Shown here in pieces: positions 15,012 through 23,555 of a DNA stretch of 64,000 nt. The DNA comes from GCA-2401155 sp045047085 (lineage in GTDB: Bacteria > Pseudomonadota > Alphaproteobacteria > Rhizobiales > Rhizobiaceae): positions 1-64,000 of the forward strand of contig JASFYT010000026.1 in the NCBI GenBank assembly GCA_045047085.1, in the 5' to 3' direction. The notes beneath the pieces are model-generated. The model did no database searches. It was not told where the DNA came from and was given only the letters and a program-made list of their open reading frames with translations. Every line of letters starts with the position of its first letter. Positions within the stretch are counted from its first letter, which is position 1. Position numbers and translations under genes: made by a program.

Positions 15012-15510
15012 TCTGCCTTTGGTTGGTGGGGGCACATGGAACCTTGCAGATCAATCGCCTGACAATTTCACAATGGTTGTGATATATCGCGGGTTTCATT
15101 GCCCAATTTGTTCGCGATATTTGGGTGATCTCAACAACAAGGCTGAAGAGTTTGCCAAGCTTGGCGTTAAAATCATCGTTGCATCGAGCGATATAGAGGA
15201 ACGCGCGGAAAGAGCCAAAAAAGAATGGAGGCTCGACAAGCTTGATCTTGCCTATGGCTTGGGCTTGGAAAAGGCGCGTGAGTGGGGGCTTTATATTTCC
15301 TCCAGCAATGGCAAAACCTCTGCGGGAGTTATAGAACCTGATCTATTTGTTGAACCGGGGCTGTTTCTCATTCGGCCAAATCAGGAACTCTATTTTGCGA
15401 TGGTTCAAACCATGCCATTTGCGCGGCCGGCATTTAGCGATATTCTCAGTGCAGTGAAATATGTTTTGGACAAAAGCTATCCGGGACGTGGCGAAGTCAT
15501 CGACTTCTAA
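14962..15510 (+). CDS. Peroxiredoxin-like protein (AhpC/TSA family)
   Basis: 182 aa thioredoxin-fold protein. The active-site region is RGFHCPICSRYLGDL with Cys47 and Cys50, a CPxC arrangement seen in the AhpC/TSA peroxiredoxin-like group. The C-terminal half keeps EPGLFLIRPNQELYFAMVQTMPF, typical of that group. Likely reduces peroxides or persulfides using thiols; the exact substrate is unknown. ATG with AAGGA 8 nt upstream. It follows the SulP gene by about 100 nt and may belong to the sulfur module. A 10-bp tandem repeat starts 18 nt after its stop. Confidence 0.85.
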   Translation: MSLPTPLIPRQITPILDLPLVGGGTWNLADQSPDNFTMVVIYRGFHCPICSRYLGDLNNKAEEFAKLGVKIIVASSDIEERAERAKKEWRLDKLDLAYGLGLEKAREWGLYISSSNGKTSAGVIEPDLFVEPGLFLIRPNQELYFAMVQTMPFARPAFSDILSAVKYVLDKSYPGRGEVIDF

Positions 15511-15528
15511 GGACACTTGGTTGCGGTC

Positions 15529-15578
15529 AATGGCCTCCAATGGCCTCCAATGGCCCCCAATGGCCCCCAATGGCCTCG
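15529..15578. repeat. 10-bp tandem repeat, five copies
   Basis: Five head-to-tail copies of aatggcc(t/c)c(c/g), the third and fourth with CC in place of TC. It lies in the 156-nt gap between the peroxiredoxin gene and the next membrane protein gene. Confidence 0.95.
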
Positions 15579-15666
15579 CGCAAGTTCCAACTGCTATCCT
15601 AAAAATTACGGATATCCTGTCGACCGTCAGGCTGACGGGATTATTGGAGCTTTGAAAGATACGGAC

Positions 15667-16128
15667 ATGTCCCATTCCAAAAACCTATCTTATAAACACC
15701 GAAAAGCGATTTTTTTTGAAGTCCTTGGTGGCATGATTTTTCTGAGCGGTATTGCTCTCTATTTTCAACCTGTCGATCAAGCACTTTTCACGTTGTTTAT
15801 TCGCTTTCCCATCGTTGAAATCAATTTTGCACCGGGTGGTATCATGCTGTTTGGGGCTTTGATGTGGGCTTATGGGGAATCAACCCGTCTTGAAACAGGT
15901 ATCCAGTTAACCGCAGAAAAAGAAGGCACTACGGAAGCAAATAAGAGAGATCACCGTAAGCATGCTGCGTTGAGCGTTTGCTATTTAGCTGTGCTGCTTG
16001 TGATTGGCGGGGTGATGATTCAGGACTTTCTTGGAAACGGGCTCGTTTTAAAGAACATTATGATGTTTGCATTCGTCACCATCACTGTTGGCGTAAAGTT
16101 TCTGCTGCACAGGGTACAAGATTCATAA
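15667..16128 (+). CDS. Hypothetical inner-membrane protein
   Basis: 153 aa. ATG 15667 is chosen; the longer frame upstream runs through the tandem repeat. Predicted membrane segments are at about 17-35, 51-67 (FAPGGIMLFGALMWAYG), 102-120 (LSVCYLAVLLVIGGVMI) and 127-145. A charged loop (TAEKEGTTEANKRDHRKH) separates the first two from the last two. No family recognised. It is followed by hairpins and the nitrile hydratase operon, with no evident link to either side. Confidence 0.65.
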   Translation: MSHSKNLSYKHRKAIFFEVLGGMIFLSGIALYFQPVDQALFTLFIRFPIVEINFAPGGIMLFGALMWAYGESTRLETGIQLTAEKEGTTEANKRDHRKHAALSVCYLAVLLVIGGVMIQDFLGNGLVLKNIMMFAFVTITVGVKFLLHRVQDS

Positions 16129-16182
16129 TCCACGGCTCACGCCGTGTCTTCGAATACTGATCCGCTCAAGCAGCTTCATTTG

Positions 16183-16205
16183 CAGAGATGATGATCTCTG
16201 TTTTG
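16183..16205 (+). terminator. Terminator before the nitrile hydratase operon
   Basis: Perfect 7-bp stem CAGAGAT/ATCTCTG, loop gatg, followed by tttt. Another hairpin (CACGGC-TCAC-GCCGTG, 16131-16146) lies just upstream, directly after the membrane protein stop. Confidence 0.6.
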
Positions 16206-16260
16206 ATTGTTGCAATCGGTGAACCTTCATTGCTACAAACGTAGCGAAGGAGGCCCGTAT

Positions 16261-16887
16261 ATGTCACATCACGATCACGAACATAGTCACGAGGAAGATT
16301 CGGCGCTGAGCGACACTGTTTTGCGGGTTAAGGCACTGGAATCCCTGCTGGTTGAAAAAGGTTATGTTGATCCGGAAGCGCTCGATCAACTGATTGATAT
16401 TTATGAGAATAAAGTGGGCCCGCGTAATGGTGCGGCCGTAATTGCGCGCGCATGGGTTGATCCGGATTTCAAGGCAAGACTGCTGGAAGATGCCACCAAT
16501 AGCATCAAAGAATTTGGCTTTGAAGGCCGGCAAGGTGAGCATATGGAGGTGAAGGAGAATACACCTCAAATCCATAATATGGTCGTTTGTACTTTATGTT
16601 CTTGCTACCCTTGGCCAGTGCTTGGCCTGCCGCCGGTCTGGTATAAAGCTGCACCATATCGTTCTCGTGCTGTATCGGAACCTCGTGCTGTGCTGGGTGA
16701 ATTTGGTGTTGAACTTGAAAAAGATGTGGAAGTCAGGGTTTGGGATTCAACGGCTGAATTGCGCTACTTAATCCTTCCGATGCGCCCTGCGAATACCGAA
16801 GGTCTTAGCGAAGATGAGCTTGCGCTGCTTGTTTCTCGTGATTCAATGATTGGAACCGGCATTGCATTAACGGAAGCTCCCTCATGA
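16261..16887 (+). CDS. nthA: Nitrile hydratase subunit alpha, cobalt type
   Basis: 208 aa, normal for the family. ATG 16261 has AAGGAGG at ideal spacing and starts with a His-rich stretch (MSHHDHEHSHEEDS). The metal site is VCTLCSCYPWPVLG with Cys110, Cys113, Ser114 and Cys115; the Thr after the first Cys marks the cobalt type, while iron enzymes have Ser there. Nitrile hydratase turns nitriles into amides with a non-corrin Co(III) centre in which two cysteines are oxidised. The stop overlaps the beta subunit start by 4 nt (ATGA). Confidence 0.96.
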   Translation: MSHHDHEHSHEEDSALSDTVLRVKALESLLVEKGYVDPEALDQLIDIYENKVGPRNGAAVIARAWVDPDFKARLLEDATNSIKEFGFEGRQGEHMEVKENTPQIHNMVVCTLCSCYPWPVLGLPPVWYKAAPYRSRAVSEPRAVLGEFGVELEKDVEVRVWDSTAELRYLILPMRPANTEGLSEDELALLVSRDSMIGTGIALTEAPS

Positions 16888-17540
16888 ATGGCGGGCAGGA
16901 CTTAGGCGGCAGACACGGGCTTGGGCCGATCAACCCGGAGGCCAATGAACCGGTTTTTCACGGAGAGTGGGAAGCACGTGTTTTCGCCCTCACGGTTGCC
17001 ATGGGGTTTTGTGGCGAGTGGAATATTGATGCGGCGCGTTTTGCGCGTGAGAATCGCAACCCTGCTGATTATATTAAGGCGAGTTACTATCACGTCTGGC
17101 TATATGGGCTTTTGGTGTTGTTATGTGAGCGTGAACTTCTGCTCGATGGTGAATTGGAAAGTGGTGTTGCTCAGGAAACGCGCACTGCCAAAAACCAACC
17201 CAAAGCAGAGGAGGTATTGTCAAAACTCAAATTGGGCGGTTCATGTTCCCGTGAAATATCTGATACGTCGGAGTTTTCCATTGGTGACAAGATTATTGCG
17301 AAGAATATCAATCCCAAAACCCATACCCGGTTGCCTGCGTATACGCGCGGAAAAACCGGGGTTATTACTGCAGTGAACGGTGGTTTTGTCTTTCCAGACA
17401 GCAACGCGCAATTTCAGAGCGAAGACCCTAAATATTGCTATAGCGTTCGCTTTGAAGGAGAGGAGCTATGGGGACCGGATGCGGAACCAAATTCTTGCGT
17501 CTATCTGGATATGTGGGAGCCTTATCTTGAACGCGCCTGA
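16884..17540 (+). CDS. nthB: Nitrile hydratase subunit beta
   Basis: 218 aa. The N-terminus MNGGQDLGGRHGLGPI is the family signature, followed by EPVFHGEWEARVFALTVAMG. The C-terminal SH3-like barrel is visible from about 130 (FSIGDKIIAKNINPKTHTRLPAYTRGKTGVI). It pairs with alpha to form the heterodimer around the cobalt centre. Start is translationally coupled to nthA by a 4-nt overlap. No amidase gene lies nearby, so amide product would be used by an enzyme encoded elsewhere. Confidence 0.96.
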   Translation: MNGGQDLGGRHGLGPINPEANEPVFHGEWEARVFALTVAMGFCGEWNIDAARFARENRNPADYIKASYYHVWLYGLLVLLCERELLLDGELESGVAQETRTAKNQPKAEEVLSKLKLGGSCSREISDTSEFSIGDKIIAKNINPKTHTRLPAYTRGKTGVITAVNGGFVFPDSNAQFQSEDPKYCYSVRFEGEELWGPDAEPNSCVYLDMWEPYLERA

Positions 17541-17880
17541 CCTTTTGCCACAACAGCCCCATGATGAGGATGGCCCGGTCTTCAGCGAACCGTGGGAAGC
17601 TCAGGCTTTTGCCATGGCCGTTTCGCTGAACAGGCAAGGTGTATTCACATGGAGCAAGTGGACGGAAACAATTGGGGCTTTGATTGAGGCTGATAAAAAG
17701 CCGGATCAAACCGGCGAACGCTATTACCAATATTGGCTTACAGCATTGGAACAATTGGTTGCTGAGAATACGCCTATTTCGTCGGAACAATTGGCGGAAC
17801 GAAAAGATGCTTGGGATAAAGCGGCCCGCGCGACGCCCCATGGGGAGGCTATCGAACTGGGCCGCGAAAATAATCCCTAA
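17527..17880 (+). CDS. Nitrile hydratase accessory/activator protein
   Basis: 117 aa from a TTG at 17527 with gggag about 8 nt upstream, overlapping the nthB stop. Longer starts run deep into nthB. It resembles the N-terminal domain of the beta subunit (PVFSEPWEAQAFAMAVSL versus PVFHGEWEARVFALTVAM), as known activators do. These proteins bring cobalt to the alpha subunit through subunit exchange. Length and position complete the alpha-beta-activator operon. The convergent betA gene ends 3 nt after this one. Confidence 0.88.
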   Translation: MNAPDLLPQQPHDEDGPVFSEPWEAQAFAMAVSLNRQGVFTWSKWTETIGALIEADKKPDQTGERYYQYWLTALEQLVAENTPISSEQLAERKDAWDKAARATPHGEAIELGRENNP

Positions 17881-17883
17881 TCA

Positions 17884-19542
17884 TTATCTTTGTGAGGTTT
17901 TCCACTCGGGATGAATCCATGGCTCGTCATTGGCGGGCGGCAGGAGCACTTTTCCAAGGATATGGTCGGCGGCTTTTTCGCCAGTCATGATGGAGGGGCC
18001 ATTTAGGTTGCCATTGGTTACTTGCGGAAAAATGGAACTGTCCACCACACGCAATCGTTCGACGCCGATTACTCGGGTTTGTGGGTCAACTACGACCATT
18101 TTATCGGATTTCCGTCCCATTTTGCAGGTGCCGCAGGGATGGAATGCGCTTTCGGCGTGGCCACGGATGAATGCGTCGAGTTCCTCTTCGGATTGCACAT
18201 CTTTACCCGGCTGGATCTCGTGCTTTACAAATGGAGCGAAAGCATTTTGCGAGAAAATCTCTCGGGTGAGGCGAATGCAGGTGCGAAAATCTTCCCAATC
18301 TTGCGGTTTAGACATATAGTTGAACAGGATTTTTGGAGCGTCCTTGGGGTTGGCTGAGACAAGTGTAACTGCGCCTCTGCTGGCGGAACGCATTGGCCCT
18401 ACATGGGCCTGAAACCCATGACCTTCGGCGGCCGCTTTGCCGTCATAGCGGATTGCCATAGGTAGGAAATGGTATTGGATGTCGGGATATTCAATGCCAG
18501 CGCGTGAGCGGACAAAAGCTGCGCTCTCGAATTGGTTGGAAGCGCCGAGGCCGGTTTTGGTGAATAACCACTGGGCGCCGATCATGGCCTTGCTGAAAAT
18601 ATTCCAGTGTTTGAAAAGTGTGATGGGCTGGGAGGCGGCCATTTGGATATAGAGTTCCAGATGGTCCTGCAGATTTTGGCCTACGCCGGGACGATCAGCT
18701 ATGACTTCAATACCATGTTCTGCCAGATGTTTGGCGGGGCCAATACCTGAAAGCATGAGCAATTTTGGTGAATTGAACGACGATGCGGAAAGAATGACTT
18801 CACGTCTTGCGGTGATGGTCTTTTTATCAGAGCCACGACTTAATTCTACACCAGTGGCGAGGCCGTCTTTGATAATGATTTTTTCGACAAGACCTCGAAC
18901 CAGCGTACAATTTTCGCGTTTTAATGCTGGACGCAAATATGCATTGGCTGCGGACCAGCGTCGACCGTTACGGACGGTTTGCTCCATCGGTCCAAAGCCT
19001 TCTTGCTTTTGACCGTTGTAATCGTCAGTTAGTTCGTAGCCTGCCTGTTTTCCAGCATCAACAAACGCCTGATAAAGCGGATTCAGGCGTGGCCCGCGCG
19101 ATATGTGCATTGGACCTTTATCGCCACGCCAATCGGCATCGCCGCCATGGCCGCCGGAGGTCCAGTTTTCCATGCGTTTAAAATAGGGAAGCACGTCCGC
19201 ATAGGACCAGCCATTCGCGCCCATCTCTGCCCAATTGTCGAAGTCACGGGCATGGCCACGCACATAGACCATACCGTTGATTGATGAAGATCCGCCAATC
19301 ACCTTGCCGCGCGGTGCAGCCAACCTGCGTCCGCCCAGGTGTGGCTCTGGTTCCGACTTATAGCCCCAGTCATAGGTCGACATGTTCATGGGATAGGAAA
19401 GGGCTGCTGGCATCTGGATAAACGGACCCGCGTCCGTACCGCCATATTCTACAACGATCACCGATGAACCGGCTTCAGAAAGGCGGTAGGCGAGGGCACA
19501 ACCAGCGGAACCTGCACCGACAATGACGAAATCAGCTTCCAT
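17884..19542 (-). CDS. betA: Choline dehydrogenase
   Basis: 552 aa GMC oxidoreductase. FAD motif VGAGSAGCALAYRL at residues 8-21, GMC signature 1 GKVIGGSSSINGMVYVRG near 79-96, and signature 2 SSFNSPKLLMLSGIGP near 255-270. The C-terminal AFHPCGTCKMG with the catalytic His is present. BetA oxidises choline to betaine aldehyde at the membrane. It lies downstream of betI on the same strand, as in bet operons, but betB (betaine aldehyde dehydrogenase) is not here; BetA can also do the second step. The assignment rests on betI context and sequence together. Confidence 0.93.
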   Translation of the reverse strand: MEADFVIVGAGSAGCALAYRLSEAGSSVIVVEYGGTDAGPFIQMPAALSYPMNMSTYDWGYKSEPEPHLGGRRLAAPRGKVIGGSSSINGMVYVRGHARDFDNWAEMGANGWSYADVLPYFKRMENWTSGGHGGDADWRGDKGPMHISRGPRLNPLYQAFVDAGKQAGYELTDDYNGQKQEGFGPMEQTVRNGRRWSAANAYLRPALKRENCTLVRGLVEKIIIKDGLATGVELSRGSDKKTITARREVILSASSFNSPKLLMLSGIGPAKHLAEHGIEVIADRPGVGQNLQDHLELYIQMAASQPITLFKHWNIFSKAMIGAQWLFTKTGLGASNQFESAAFVRSRAGIEYPDIQYHFLPMAIRYDGKAAAEGHGFQAHVGPMRSASRGAVTLVSANPKDAPKILFNYMSKPQDWEDFRTCIRLTREIFSQNAFAPFVKHEIQPGKDVQSEEELDAFIRGHAESAFHPCGTCKMGRKSDKMVVVDPQTRVIGVERLRVVDSSIFPQVTNGNLNGPSIMTGEKAADHILGKVLLPPANDEPWIHPEWKTSQR

Positions 19543-19602
19543 TTTCGATAACCTCGCGGGAAGTGCAAGCGCTTTTCAACGGTACTAAATTCATATGGGT
19601 GC

Positions 19603-20214
19603 TCATGTTGTATTCTGATGCTTTTCGTGGTGATTGGCAGTTTTTTGCAGGCACATATCGAGATAATCGACGACCATTGCAACGGATTCTTTCGGATTGG
19701 TCGGTGTATCGTGGAGGGCTTGGCGGATGTAAAGGCCATCAATCATAGCGCTTAACCCGTGAGAAATTTTGGCCGCATGATCACCGACTATCGGGGCCAG
19801 TTCATGAACAAAATTTGAATGCAGACGGTGTTGGTAGACTCGTAGCAGGCGCTGAACTTCTGTTGAGTTTTGTGCTTTTACATAGAAATTCAACCAGGCG
19901 CTGATGACTTCTTCACTGAAGTTCGTAATTGAGAAACTGGCCTTGATGATAGCTTGGACCCGCTCTCTGGGTTCGTTGGCTTTGGATAACTCGCTTGCAA
20001 CGTTTGCTGCAAAACCAGACATGATATGACGCATGGCCGCGAGGAATATTTGGTCCTTGCTGCCGAAATAGTGATGTGCCAATGCGCTTGATACTCCAGC
20101 GTTTCCAGCTATTTGGCTGACTGTGACATCCAGCGAACCTGCGCGTCCAATTTCCATAATTGCAGCATTTACCAGCGCTTTACGACGAATGATTTCCGTA
20201 TCTGTTCTGGGCAT
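19603..20214 (-). CDS. betI: Choline-responsive repressor BetI (TetR family)
   Basis: 203 aa. ATG 20214 (MPRTDTEIIRRKALV) is favoured over a GTG two codons upstream because GGAG sits at the right distance. The N-terminal TetR helix-turn-helix reads VTVSQIAGNAGVSSALAHHYFGSKDQIFLAAM. The C-terminus matches BetI (AMIDGLYIRQALHD). BetI represses bet genes until choline binds. It is divergent from the transporter gene at 20372, and a perfect palindrome lies between them. Confidence 0.92.
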   Translation of the reverse strand: MPRTDTEIIRRKALVNAAIMEIGRAGSLDVTVSQIAGNAGVSSALAHHYFGSKDQIFLAAMRHIMSGFAANVASELSKANEPRERVQAIIKASFSITNFSEEVISAWLNFYVKAQNSTEVQRLLRVYQHRLHSNFVHELAPIVGDHAAKISHGLSAMIDGLYIRQALHDTPTNPKESVAMVVDYLDMCLQKTANHHEKHQNTT

Positions 20215-20281
20215 TACCACTCCAAGGGGTTGTCAAAAGGGTTGTTTTAAATTTTAATGGCATCGACTAATCTATAAACTT

Positions 20282-20301
20282 TTGATTGACTGGTCAATCA
20301 A
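20282..20301. promoter_or_regulatory. Perfect 20-bp palindrome, probable BetI operator
   Basis: TTGATTGAC-TG-GTCAATCAA: nine exact pairs around a 2-nt centre, lying between divergent betI and the betaine-type ABC transporter. Size and position suit a TetR-family dimer controlling both directions. Confidence 0.75.
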
Positions 20302-20371
20302 CTCAATCACGGGCTGTGTTATGAAATGTCGTAATACGTTTGCACCGTGAAAAAAAAGAGGGAGAAAAAAT

Positions 20372-21334
20372 ATGAGAAAATTACTGATTGCTGCAGCCTT
20401 TGGTCTTGCTTTGCCCGGCGCTGCATCTGCTGCTGATTGTGGTGAGGTGACGCTTACCGAAATGAACTGGGCGTCCAGCGCGGTTGTAACACATGTATCC
20501 AAGTTCCTGATGGAACAGGGCTATGGTTGTAAGGTGAAACTGATTCCATCTTCAACTGTACCGGCACTGGCTTCTGTCTCTGAAACCGGCAAGCCTGATA
20601 TCGTAACCGAATTGTGGATTAATGGCGCGCCTGCTTATGAAGAATTGTCGGCAGCTGGCAAAATTGAAACCCTAACGGATGTTTTGTCAGATGGCGGCGT
20701 AGAAGGCTGGTGGATTCCAACTTATCTGGTTAAGAAACACCCTGAATTGGCAACAGTCGAAGGTGTTTTGGCTAATCCGGGTTTATTGGATAACCGCTTC
20801 CATAATTGTCCTGAAGGTTGGGGTTGCCTGCGCACCAATACTGCGTTGTCGCAAGCGTTTGACCTTAAGGGCGCTGGTTTTGAAATTTTCCAGCACGGTT
20901 CCGGCGAAACAATGGCAACTTCAATTGCTTCAGCATATGAAAGCAAAAAACCTTGGTTCGGCTACTATTGGGCACCAACTTCTGTGCTTGGTAAATACGA
21001 CATGACCAGCGTGGACCTTGGTCCGTATGATGAAAAAATTCATGCCTGTAATTCCAAGCCTGGTTGTGAAGAAGTCGGCAAATCATCCTATCCGATTGGC
21101 CCTGTGAAAACCATTGTGACCACAGACTTTTCAACCAAGCATCCTGAAATTGCAGCTTTGATGAAGAACGTATCTTTCACCAATGCCCAAATGGGAGCAC
21201 TGCTTTCATGGCAGGAAGCAAAGAAAGCGTCTGCTGAAGAAGTTGCGGTGCATTTCCTCTCTACCAGTCAGGATGTCTGGAAGGGTTGGATCAATGAAGA
21301 GGCAGCTGGTAAGCTGTCTGCATTGTTGAAATAG
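20372..21334 (+). CDS. Glycine betaine/choline-type ABC transporter, substrate-binding protein
   Basis: 320 aa OpuAC-type binding protein. Signal peptide MRKLLIAAAFGLALPGAASA ends at about residue 20. The mature part starts DCGEVTLTEMNWASS and carries aromatic stretches (EGWWIPTYL, WFGYYWAPTSVLG) typical of the aromatic box that binds quaternary amines. Several Cys pairs (NCPEGWGC, HACNSKPGC) may form disulfides. Ligand could be choline, glycine betaine or proline betaine; the betI operator upstream favours a choline-linked role. A strong terminator follows, so it is probably made in excess over the membrane parts. Confidence 0.88.
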   Translation: MRKLLIAAAFGLALPGAASAADCGEVTLTEMNWASSAVVTHVSKFLMEQGYGCKVKLIPSSTVPALASVSETGKPDIVTELWINGAPAYEELSAAGKIETLTDVLSDGGVEGWWIPTYLVKKHPELATVEGVLANPGLLDNRFHNCPEGWGCLRTNTALSQAFDLKGAGFEIFQHGSGETMATSIASAYESKKPWFGYYWAPTSVLGKYDMTSVDLGPYDEKIHACNSKPGCEEVGKSSYPIGPVKTIVTTDFSTKHPEIAALMKNVSFTNAQMGALLSWQEAKKASAEEVAVHFLSTSQDVWKGWINEEAAGKLSALLK

Positions 21335-21344
21335 TCAACACCTT

Positions 21345-21371
21345 AAGGGGCGCTTCGAGCGCCCCTTTTTT
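21345..21371 (+). terminator. Strong terminator/attenuator inside the transporter operon
   Basis: Stem of at least 8 perfect bp (GGGGCGCT/AGCGCCCC), 3-nt loop, then six T. Placed between binding protein and permease genes, it should lower downstream expression relative to the binding protein. Confidence 0.85.
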
Positions 21372-21392
21372 ATTGGGACGGGGAAATCTTAG

Positions 21393-22442
21393 ATGGCGAC
21401 TTATGACGGGCTTTTTGGCGCTCTTGGGCTGAAGGAGTGGTGTGACGCTAACGCCACGACCGGGCCGATGACAATGGCGGAATTGCTGGCAAAGTCCGCC
21501 GGCAAAACTAAAGCTGAAATTGCAGAAGCCGGCACTCCATTTCTGGAAACCCCTTTTCCCTCGCTAGATGCGCTCAACAAATCCTGTTCGGCATTTCCGC
21601 GTACACGTGACATGACTGCGTGGGTTGAAAATGGTTTTTTGGGGATTAAGGACGGGCTTAAATATGTACTCGATCCATTGACCCAGCCTTTGAGCTGGGC
21701 ACTGGATGGCTCGCTGATCTTTTTTGAAGCCATTCCATGGTTCGTTTTAATTCCGGCATTGATGGCCATTACCTATTACACGTCTCGCTCAGTCAGCGTG
21801 TTGTTGCTGGTAATGTTTTCATTTCTGTTCATGGCCTTCATTGATCATTATGACCGGGCCATTCAGACGCTTTCGATTATTTTTGTTTGTACGTTCATTT
21901 GTGTATTGTTGGGAGTGCCCATAGGCATTGCCATGTCAAAAAGCAACAAGATGCAGAGGATAACCATACCCGTATTAGACATGTTGCAAACCTTGCCGAC
22001 ATTCGTTTACTTGATTCCTCTAATTTTTCTGTTTTCTGTTACTGAATCAAAGCTTTATGGTATTGCGATCATCCTTTACGCGATTGTACCGGTGATCCGG
22101 CTGACCGATTTGGGGATTCGGCTTGTGGATCGGGATGTTATTGAGGCTGCAGATGCCTTTGGCATGACATCCAATCAAAAACTAACGGGGGTTCAAATCC
22201 CGCTGGCATTGCCCAACATCATGGCGGGGGTGAATCAGACCATTATGATGTCGCTGGCGATGGTGGTGATTGCCTCGCTGGTATCTGCACCCGGACTTGG
22301 GGTTCTGGTTCTTCGAGGTATTCGTAGCCTTGAACTTGGTGTGGGTCTTGTATCTGGGTTTTGTATTGTGCTTTTGGCGGTGCTGCTTGATCGCGCTACC
22401 AAGGCAGCACTTAGCCGCCTCAACACCACCGTCGAGCATTAG
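21393..22442 (+). CDS. Betaine-type ABC transporter, permease
   Basis: 349 aa ProW/OpuAB-like permease. A soluble N-terminal extension (about 1-95) precedes a set of membrane helices (about 112-145, 155-200, 215-260, 295-340). The inner-membrane coupling region has the EAA-type loop EAADAFGMTSNQKLTGVQIPLALPNIMAG. It forms the channel for the binding protein encoded before it. GGGGA lies upstream of the ATG; the ATPase gene follows after 9 nt. Confidence 0.92.
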   Translation: MATYDGLFGALGLKEWCDANATTGPMTMAELLAKSAGKTKAEIAEAGTPFLETPFPSLDALNKSCSAFPRTRDMTAWVENGFLGIKDGLKYVLDPLTQPLSWALDGSLIFFEAIPWFVLIPALMAITYYTSRSVSVLLLVMFSFLFMAFIDHYDRAIQTLSIIFVCTFICVLLGVPIGIAMSKSNKMQRITIPVLDMLQTLPTFVYLIPLIFLFSVTESKLYGIAIILYAIVPVIRLTDLGIRLVDRDVIEAADAFGMTSNQKLTGVQIPLALPNIMAGVNQTIMMSLAMVVIASLVSAPGLGVLVLRGIRSLELGVGLVSGFCIVLLAVLLDRATKAALSRLNTTVEH

Positions 22443-22451
22443 GATCACATC

Positions 22452-23516
22452 ATGAGCAAAACGGTAAAAGTGTCCATCAAAGGCCTCTATAAAATTTTCG
22501 GCAACGATTCTCATACAATGCTTGGCCATGTCAAAGCGGGTATGGGCAAGCCGGAGTTGTTGGAAAAATATGGTCATGTATTAGGTTTGCAAAATATCGA
22601 CATCGATATCAATGCCGGTGAAATCACAGTTATCATGGGGTTGTCCGGTTCGGGTAAATCCACATTGATCCGCCACCTTAATCGACTGATTGAGCCGACG
22701 GCTGGCGAGATTTTCGTCGATGGGGATAACGTGATGCAATATAGTGAAGCAGAGCTTCAGTCTCTACGTCAGAACCGCATGTCTATGGTATTTCAGAAGT
22801 TTGCGTTGTTTCCACATCGCACTGTGCTCGAAAATTCTGGCATGGCTCGGCGTGTTCGTGGTGAAGACGAGGCCAGCGCCAATAAAGAGGGGCAGAAATG
22901 GCTTGAACGGGTTGGTCTCGAAGGATATGAGGGGCATTATCCAAGACAGCTTTCCGGCGGGATGCAGCAGCGTGTAGGTATTGCCCGTGCTCTGGCTTCT
23001 GATTCTGATATCATGTTGATGGATGAGGCGTTTTCGGCGCTTGATCCGTTAATCCGAACCGATATGCAGGACCTGTTGCTTGAATTGCAGCGCGAACTTC
23101 AAAAAACCGTTGTGTTCATCACTCACGATCTGGACGAGGCACTGAAGCTTGCCGATCATCTGGTAATATTGAATGACGGTGCGATCATTCAGCAGGGTGA
23201 GCCGCAAGATATTTTGTTGCACCCGAATGATCCCTATATCATAGACTTTATCAGCGATATCAACCGCGCTCGCGTGTTGCGTGTGCGCTCGGTGATGGAA
23301 GAGACCACCAAGGCCGGTAGCAATATTGCCGGTGATGTGGATTTTGATGCCAATCTGGAATCTGTGATTGCAATGTCTGAAGGCGATACATCCAAGCACT
23401 ATCGCGTAATGAAAGACGGCAAACAGATAGGCCTGTTGCATATGCAAGAACTTGTACGTGCGCTTGTTCCAACCGATGCGGCAGAAGATGGAATCCGTGC
23501 TGGCGGTACTGGCTAG
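22452..23516 (+). CDS. Betaine-type ABC transporter, ATP-binding protein
   Basis: 354 aa ProV/OpuAA-like. Walker A GLSGSGKST (about 63-71), Q-loop, signature LSGGMQQRVGIARAL, Walker B DIMLMDEAFSALDP and H-loop VFITHDLDEAL are all intact. The C-terminal 80 residues (from about 270) resemble a single, partial CBS region (MEETTKAGSNIAGDV ... HYRVMKDGKQIGLLHMQELV), which in OpuA senses ionic strength. Last gene of the importer operon; a broken acyl-CoA dehydrogenase gene follows 39 nt later. Confidence 0.93.
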   Translation: MSKTVKVSIKGLYKIFGNDSHTMLGHVKAGMGKPELLEKYGHVLGLQNIDIDINAGEITVIMGLSGSGKSTLIRHLNRLIEPTAGEIFVDGDNVMQYSEAELQSLRQNRMSMVFQKFALFPHRTVLENSGMARRVRGEDEASANKEGQKWLERVGLEGYEGHYPRQLSGGMQQRVGIARALASDSDIMLMDEAFSALDPLIRTDMQDLLLELQRELQKTVVFITHDLDEALKLADHLVILNDGAIIQQGEPQDILLHPNDPYIIDFISDINRARVLRVRSVMEETTKAGSNIAGDVDFDANLESVIAMSEGDTSKHYRVMKDGKQIGLLHMQELVRALVPTDAAEDGIRAGGTG

Positions 23517-23555
23517 GGTAAGCTACGTTCGCCTTCTAAATACCGAGGGCAATAA

